This document shows positions 59,548 through 64,000 of a stretch of DNA of 64,000 nt, piece after piece. Numbering within the stretch: the first letter of the stretch is position 1; every line of letters begins with the position of its first letter. The position numbers were made by a program, and so were the translations under genes. The notes beneath the pieces are model-generated. The model did no database searches and was not told the DNA's origin. It worked only from the letters and a program-made list of their open reading frames with translations. Source of the DNA: Nocardia colli (lineage in GTDB: Bacteria; Actinomycetota; Actinomycetes; Mycobacteriales; Mycobacteriaceae); contig NZ_VXLC01000003.1 of the NCBI RefSeq assembly GCF_008704205.1, positions 868,001 to 932,000 of the forward strand, written 5' to 3'.

Positions 59548-60593
59548 CCGAATCAGACTACGCACCAGTGCCTTTGGCATGGATCGGTCCGATCCGACTC
59601 AGCGGCGAGATCACCGACGAGGTGACGGCGCCGCTGGCGACCTACGAATCGCCGCTCTGGGCCTCGGTGCGCCGCGGTGCGCGCATCTCCATGCTCTGCG
59701 AAAACGGCATCACCGCAACGGTACTCGGCGAGATGATGACCCGCTCCATCCTGCTGGTCGCCGACGGCGCCGCGACCGCGCACGCCGCGGCGCAACGGAT
59801 TCGGCACAGCTACCCGCGGCTGCGCGCCGTGGTCGCGGCCAGCAGCCGGTTCGCCGAGCTGACCGGCATGACGCAGCAGATCGCCGGAAACCTGCTCTTC
59901 CTGCGCTTCGAGTTCGGCACCGGCGACGCGTCGGGCCACAACATGACGACCCTCGCCGCCGAACACCTGACCGACTATCTGCTCATGGCGGAGCCGACAC
60001 TGCGCTACGGCTCGATCTCCGGGAACTACTGCACCGACAAGAAGGCGACGGCGGTGAACGCGATTCTCGGGCGCGGCAAGAATGTCGTCGCAGAGATCCG
60101 CGTACCCGCCGCAGTGGTTGACGAACGCCTGCACACCAGTACCGAGCGCCTGGTCGAGCTGAATGTGCGCAAGAACCTGATCGGCACCCTGCTGGCCGGC
60201 GGAATCCGTTCGGCCAACGCACATTACGCGAACATGCTGCTCGCCTTCTATGTCGCCACCGGGCAGGACGCGGCCAATATCGTCGAAGGATCGCAAGGCA
60301 TCACCCACCTGGAGGATCGCGCGGGCGATCTGTACTTTTCGTGCACGTTGCCGAACATCATCGTCGGCACGATCGGCAACGGGAAGCACCACGAGTTCGT
60401 CGCCGAGAACCTCGCGCGGCTCGGCTGTCGCGAGCCCCGCCCGGTCGGCGCGAACAGCCGCAGGCTGGCCGTCATCGCCGCGGCCGTGGTGCTGTGCGGA
60501 GAGCTTTCGCTGCTCGCCGCGCTCACCAACAACGGTGAACTGATGCGCGCCCACACTCGAATGGAGCGCGCCACCTCGGAAATCGGAGCGTGA
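59544..60593 (+). CDS. HMG-CoA reductase
   Basis: 349 aa from ATG 59544 (AAAGGAG upstream; overlaps fni). Motifs: L-C-E-N-G-I-T-A-T-V-L-G (catalytic Glu53), E-F-G-T-G-D-A-S-G-H-N-M-T-T (NADPH site), N-Y-C-T-D-K-K-A-T-A-V-N (catalytic Lys), Q-D-A-A-N-I-V-E-G-S (catalytic Asp) and G-N-G-K-H (catalytic His). No membrane anchor, as in Streptomyces enzymes. Committed step to mevalonate. Confidence 0.93.
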   Translation: MTESDYAPVPLAWIGPIRLSGEITDEVTAPLATYESPLWASVRRGARISMLCENGITATVLGEMMTRSILLVADGAATAHAAAQRIRHSYPRLRAVVAASSRFAELTGMTQQIAGNLLFLRFEFGTGDASGHNMTTLAAEHLTDYLLMAEPTLRYGSISGNYCTDKKATAVNAILGRGKNVVAEIRVPAAVVDERLHTSTERLVELNVRKNLIGTLLAGGIRSANAHYANMLLAFYVATGQDAANIVEGSQGITHLEDRAGDLYFSCTLPNIIVGTIGNGKHHEFVAENLARLGCREPRPVGANSRRLAVIAAAVVLCGELSLLAALTNNGELMRAHTRMERATSEIGA

Positions 60594-60597
60594 ATCA

Positions 60598-61761
60598 ATG
60601 ACCACCCCGCAGATCGGCATCCACGACCTGTCCATTGCCACCACCCACTATCGGCTCGATCACATCGAGCTGGCCCGCCACAGCGGTGTCGACGCGGACA
60701 AATACCTGCTCGGCATCGGCCAGGAGCAGATGAGCGTCGCGGCCGCCGACGAAGACATCGTCACCATGGCCGCCGCCGCGGCCGCGCCGATCATCGAGCG
60801 GCACGGCGCCGAGTCCATTCGCACCGTGCTGCTCGCCACCGAAACCGGTGTGGACCAATCGAAATCGGCGGCGCTGTTCCTGCATCCGCTGATCGGACTG
60901 CCCCATACCGCGCGCGTCGTCGAACTGAAGCAGGCGTGCTACAGCGCCACCGCGGCCTTGCAATTCGCGACCGGCCTGATCGCCTGTCACCCCGACCAGC
61001 GGGTGCTGGTGATCGCCACCGATATCGCGAAGTACGAACTCGATTCGGCCGCCGAGGCGACCCAGGGCGCCGCGGCGGCGGCGATGCTGGTGTCCGCGGA
61101 TCCGGCCATCCTGCGGCTGGAACCCGAGTCGGGCGTGTATTCCACTGACATCATGGACTTTTGGCGACCCAACTATCGCGACACCGCCGTGGTCGACGGC
61201 AAACTCTCCATCGAGGCGTACCTGCACGCGATCGAAATGGCGTGGCAGGACTATCGCGGGCGGGGCGGACGCGATATCGCGGAGTTCGCCGCGTTCTGCT
61301 ACCACCAGCCGTTCACGAAAATGGCGTTCAAGGCCCATCGGCACCTGTTGCGGGTCAACGACGCGACCGCCGACGATGCGGCGGTGCTGGCCGCGATCGA
61401 CGACACCACCCGATACAACCGGCTGGTCGGCAACAGCTACACCGCCTCGCTCTATCTCGCACTGGCCGCATTGCTGGACCATCGTGGCGATCTCACGGAT
61501 CAGCCCATCGCATTGATCAGCTACGGCTCGGGGTGCGTCGCGGAATTCGTGTCGGGTGTCGTGTTGCCTGGTTATCAAGACCATCTCCGCACCGCCGCCA
61601 ACAACGCCGCGATTTCCGGACGTAAGCCGGTCGATTACGCGCGCTATCGCGACCTGCACGACGAGCCGCCGACACCCGGCCGGCCGATCCCGGAGGAATC
61701 GAACGGCCCGTATCGGCTCACCGCGGTCACCGACCACAAGCGGCTGTACAGCACACACTGA
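60598..61761 (+). CDS. HMG-CoA synthase
   Basis: 387 aa. Glu82 (T-E-T-G-V-D-Q-S-K-S), nucleophile Cys114 (L-K-Q-A-C-Y-S-A-T-A-A-L) and His236 (F-C-Y-H-Q-P-F-T-K-M-A) form the expected triad. S-Y-G-S-G-C-V-A-E-F closes the thiolase-like fold. Condenses acetyl-CoA and acetoacetyl-CoA. Last gene of the operon, 4 bp after the reductase. No acetoacetyl-CoA synthase (NphT7 type) is seen nearby. Confidence 0.93.
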   Translation: MTTPQIGIHDLSIATTHYRLDHIELARHSGVDADKYLLGIGQEQMSVAAADEDIVTMAAAAAAPIIERHGAESIRTVLLATETGVDQSKSAALFLHPLIGLPHTARVVELKQACYSATAALQFATGLIACHPDQRVLVIATDIAKYELDSAAEATQGAAAAAMLVSADPAILRLEPESGVYSTDIMDFWRPNYRDTAVVDGKLSIEAYLHAIEMAWQDYRGRGGRDIAEFAAFCYHQPFTKMAFKAHRHLLRVNDATADDAAVLAAIDDTTRYNRLVGNSYTASLYLALAALLDHRGDLTDQPIALISYGSGCVAEFVSGVVLPGYQDHLRTAANNAAISGRKPVDYARYRDLHDEPPTPGRPIPEESNGPYRLTAVTDHKRLYSTH

Positions 61762-61785
61762 CACCGCTACCCGCCGTGACCAGCT

Positions 61786-62184
61786 CTAACCGGGCTCGAG
61801 CTCCTCGTCGGAGACCCGGCCGGTGAGCAGCCGACGAGCCATGGCGATTTCCTCGTGCACGCGCAACATGGTCACGGTGGCGTTTTCCATCAGCCAGCCG
61901 TGGTCACCGGGATCGGTGATCGACAGCCCGGCATGGACCAGCCCGCCGAGGAAGTCGAGGATCGCGGTGCTCACCGCTTCTCGATGAATCGACCGCATCG
62001 GCAGCAGATACAGCAGCGTCCGCGCGTTGATCAGTGCGTCGATCCCCTCCTCGCTCACCACACAATCGACTGCGGGAAGCTCGATCGGAATGTCGACCAG
62101 CAGCAACAACTGCGCGATCCGCGCGTGGTTGGCCTTGGTCAATTCGTCGAACCGCGCAACCGGGTCATCGTCATGGTCGCCCAC
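61786..62184 (-). CDS. Hypothetical helical protein
   Basis: 132 aa from GTG 62184, with AAAGGGGG upstream (the frame extends to 62361 without support). Mostly amphipathic helices: F-D-E-L-T-K-A-N-H-A-R-I-A-Q-L-L-L-L-V-D, A-L-I-N-A-R-T-L-L-Y-L-L-P and the C-terminal N-A-T-V-T-M-L-R-V-H-E-E-I-A-M-A-R-R-L-L. No signal peptide, no known motif. Convergent with the mevalonate operon; function unknown. The 269 bp beyond it (62185-62453) shows nothing recognisable. Confidence 0.6.
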   Translation of the reverse strand: MGDHDDDPVARFDELTKANHARIAQLLLLVDIPIELPAVDCVVSEEGIDALINARTLLYLLPMRSIHREAVSTAILDFLGGLVHAGLSITDPGDHGWLMENATVTMLRVHEEIAMARRLLTGRVSDEELEPG

Positions 62185-62453
62185 GGACCGCCCCCTTTCA
62201 GGGTTGGATGAGAACGCTTGCCAGAATCCATCGCGAAAGGCACAACCCGCCACCCGTCCGGCTTTCCTGCGCACGTAGGTAACACGTCGTCGACATGGAT
62301 GCCCCCACTGCGCCGGATCAGCGGCCAAAGGCGATCCGGCGCATGACATGCACCACCGCAATCGACGGCGTCCGGCGGCGAATGCGGCCTGGGCGCCTCG
62401 TCATTCAGCCTGCGTACCGGCTGCTTTCCGTTTTGTCCGAAGTCTCATTCGAC

Positions 62454-63233
62454 TTAACGCGGACGCACCGCGTCGAAGGATTCCGGCAGCGTCTGCCCGC
62501 CATCGACGACGATCGCCTGGCCGGTGATGTAACCGGCCTCGGCGCTGGCCAGGAACAGCGCGAGGTGGCCGATATCCGCAGGCGAGCCGAGCTTGCCCGC
62601 GGGAATGCCGGCGGCCATGTCGGAGAGGTACTGCTCCCCCAGTTGGGCCAGACCCTCGGTACGGATATTGCCGGGCAGGATCGCGTTGACGGTGATGCCG
62701 CGCGGCGCCAGTTCGATGGCCGCGGTCCGCATGAAGCCCAATTGCGCGGCTTTGGACGCGCCGTAATGCGACCACCCCGGATAGCCGGTGATCGGACCGG
62801 TGATGGACGAGGTGATGATCACCCGGCCGGCCGCCGATTCGGTGAGCGATGCCAGGCAGGCCTGCACCGCGAACACCGTGCCCGCGAGATTGACCTCGAG
62901 TACAGCTGAGAATTGTTCAGCGGACATGTCGGCGAGCGCGGCCTGGGGCATGATTCCGGCGTTCGCGCAGAGCACATCGATTCCGCCGAACTCTTCGGTG
63001 ACCGTGGCCGCCATCCGGCGACAGGACTGCGCGTCGGTGACATCCGCCGGCACGGCGATGGCGGTCCCCGGTCCGCGAGCGGTCAATTCTTCGGCGGCGC
63101 CGGTCACTTCGGCCGTATTGCGCGCCGCCACCGCGACATTCGCGCCCGCCGCGACGAACACCTGCGCGATGCCGAGGCCGATCCCCCGGCCTGCACCGGT
63201 GACGATGACCGATTTCCCGTTTGTGTCGAACAC
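62454..63233 (-). CDS. Short-chain dehydrogenase/reductase
   Basis: 259 aa from GTG 63233, selected because GAAAGGA lies upstream (the frame itself reaches 63701). V-I-V-T-G-A-G-R-G-I-G-L-G-I cofactor motif (residues 9-22), C-A-N-A-G-I, I-T-S-S-I-T-G-P catalytic Ser, Y-G-A-S-K-A-A catalytic Tyr/Lys, and C-terminal I-V-V-D-G-G-Q-T-L. Typical NAD(P)H-dependent alcohol/ketone oxidoreductase. At the cluster edge; could act on an oxidised terpenoid, but no cluster operator is seen in front of it. Confidence 0.88.
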   Translation of the reverse strand: MFDTNGKSVIVTGAGRGIGLGIAQVFVAAGANVAVAARNTAEVTGAAEELTARGPGTAIAVPADVTDAQSCRRMAATVTEEFGGIDVLCANAGIMPQAALADMSAEQFSAVLEVNLAGTVFAVQACLASLTESAAGRVIITSSITGPITGYPGWSHYGASKAAQLGFMRTAAIELAPRGITVNAILPGNIRTEGLAQLGEQYLSDMAAGIPAGKLGSPADIGHLALFLASAEAGYITGQAIVVDGGQTLPESFDAVRPR

Positions 63234-63411
63234 AGGCAGATGTCCTTTCGACGAGTCCCCCGCCTCGAGCATCGCTTGCGATAAGAGCGCGCGCAATCTG
63301 TCGGCAAATCTACCCGGAACTCCGGTGTGTCGATCGGCACTTGTTTTGACATGCCACACACGGGGACCGATTATGAGATTCACGAATCCGTCAAGGATGA
63401 AGGAAGGCCCG

Positions 63412-64000
63412 ATGCTCGCCTTCGATCCACAGGCTTCAACCAACCGTTCCAACGGAACTGACAAGGCATTTCCCGCGCTCACGCTCACGGAGGCCGAGCG
63501 CTCGGCGCTACACGGACTTGCCGGGTTCCCCTTGCTGGACGCCATACACGGACGTCGCTCCCGCCGATTCCCCATGGGTGGCGCGATTCCGGCCGGGCCG
63601 CTGACCTTTGCCAGCAAGCATCCGCCGCAACCTTTGAGTAATCTCGAGCGGGCGCTGGTGCTCAATACGGTCGCGGGCTGGACCGGCTGGCACTTCGGCA
63701 TCAGCCATCACCCCGCCTACGCGCCGGCCACACCGAATTACTGTGGCACGCCGACCGGCCGGACCTTCGGATCGGCGGCCGGTTTCCACACCAGCGAGTT
63801 CTTCTTCACCGACGACTCCGGCACCTACTTCCTGCCCACCCGCGACGCCACGCCGAGCCAGGACTATCCGCCGAGTGCCGGAGCGACCGAAGCCCAACTC
63901 GGACAACTACTCTCGCGGGTCGTCCGGCTCTCGGACCAGCGCATCACCATCCCGCGCGAGGAGCCGTATCTGGAGGGACACAACACCTGGATCGCCAACC
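63412..64000 (+). CDS. Unrecognised protein, 3' end beyond the window
   Basis: At least 196 codons, open to the window end. ATG 63412 has AAGGAAGG upstream; ATG 63373 is also in frame. Features: F-P-L-L-D-A-I-H-G-R-R-S-R-R-F-P, N-L-E-R-A-L-V-L-N-T-V-A-G-W-T-G-W-H-F-G-I, G-R-T-F-G-S-A-A-G-F-H-T-S-E-F-F-F. The R-R-S-x-R-F stretch followed by a helix recalls nitroreductase-fold proteins, but this is weak. No signal peptide. Divergent from the SDR. Function not assigned. Confidence 0.6.
   Translation, partial: MLAFDPQASTNRSNGTDKAFPALTLTEAERSALHGLAGFPLLDAIHGRRSRRFPMGGAIPAGPLTFASKHPPQPLSNLERALVLNTVAGWTGWHFGISHHPAYAPATPNYCGTPTGRTFGSAAGFHTSEFFFTDDSGTYFLPTRDATPSQDYPPSAGATEAQLGQLLSRVVRLSDQRITIPREEPYLEGHNTWIAN

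Noticed and set aside
43919-61761. Assignment of the cluster to brasilicardin (a Nocardia diterpenoid)
   Set aside because: Three Rieske enzymes and a prenyl-diphosphate C-methyltransferase are not part of the brasilicardin set as I know it, and no glycosyltransferase is present.
63446-63458. GTTCC-N3-GGAAC inverted repeat near the start of the last gene
   Set aside because: Spacing is 3, not the 7 shared by all five cluster operators, and it lies inside the likely coding sequence.
10-64000. CRISPR arrays, tRNA/rRNA genes, insertion sequences
   Set aside because: No regularly spaced repeats, no cloverleaf-like tRNA sequence, and no transposase motifs were found on either strand.

Overview
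The sequence is GC-rich, codes densely on both strands, and uses many GTG starts and 4-base ATGA stop/start overlaps. Together with the gene families present (neocarzinostatin-like secreted proteins, ferredoxin-fused NADPH reductase, AurF-like diiron oxygenase, many TetR/IclR regulators) this suggests an actinomycete, most likely Nocardia or a close relative. The genus is inferred. No rRNA, tRNA, CRISPR array or insertion sequence was seen.

Layout. (1) 1-6 kb: the C-terminal part of a WD40 protein, an NHL-propeller membrane protein, a DUF4231 protein, a STAS anti-sigma antagonist, a TetR gene facing a second copy that has lost its DNA-binding domain, and a repeat-containing hypothetical protein. 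(2) 6-38 kb: a large catabolic island. It holds two Asp/Glu-racemase/maleate-isomerase-like proteins, a cyclic amidohydrolase, a cyclase-family hydrolase, MmgE/PrpD, two CaiB/BaiF CoA-transferases, HMG-CoA-lyase-like and CitE-like lyases, an isochorismatase-type amidase, a flavin reductase with an acyl-CoA-dehydrogenase-like flavoprotein, two aldehyde dehydrogenases, an FAD monooxygenase, three neocarzinostatin-like secreted proteins with a transporter-like protein, and an operon starting with a nitrilase fusion. That operon also carries a clear homologue of plant red chlorophyll catabolite reductase (RCCR), a chlorophyllase-type hydrolase, a PaO-like Rieske oxygenase and a second RCCR/bilin-reductase-like protein. 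(3) 38-43.7 kb: an IclR regulator, a ferredoxin reductase, a diiron oxygenase and a TetR. (4) 43.8-62 kb: a terpenoid biosynthetic cluster with a class I terpene synthase, an SRPBCC protein, three Rieske oxygenases, an MFS exporter, two polyprenyl synthases, a geranyl-diphosphate-C-methyltransferase homologue, an IclR regulator and a complete six-gene mevalonate operon. (5) The edge carries a short hypothetical gene, an SDR and a gene running off the window.

Two sets of palindromes tie these regions together. In the catabolic island, sites of the form GTTTC-N7-GAAAC, often with a third half-site (GAAAC-N3-GTTTC-N7-GAAAC), lie in five divergent promoter regions, including the promoter of the IclR gene at 17.1-17.9 kb. 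In the terpenoid cluster, GTTCC-N7-GGAAC occurs five times, at the promoters of the terpene synthase, Rieske-1/MFS (two copies), methyltransferase/prenyl synthase and the mevalonate operon. The spacing is identical and the half-sites differ by one base pair, so I infer two paralogous IclR regulons.

Working hypotheses (inference): the island degrades a tetrapyrrole (chlorophyll- or heme-like) or related pyrrolic compound through maleimide- and maleate-type intermediates to acyl-CoAs. The terpenoid cluster makes a C-methylated, multiply oxidised terpenoid from dedicated mevalonate-derived precursors.
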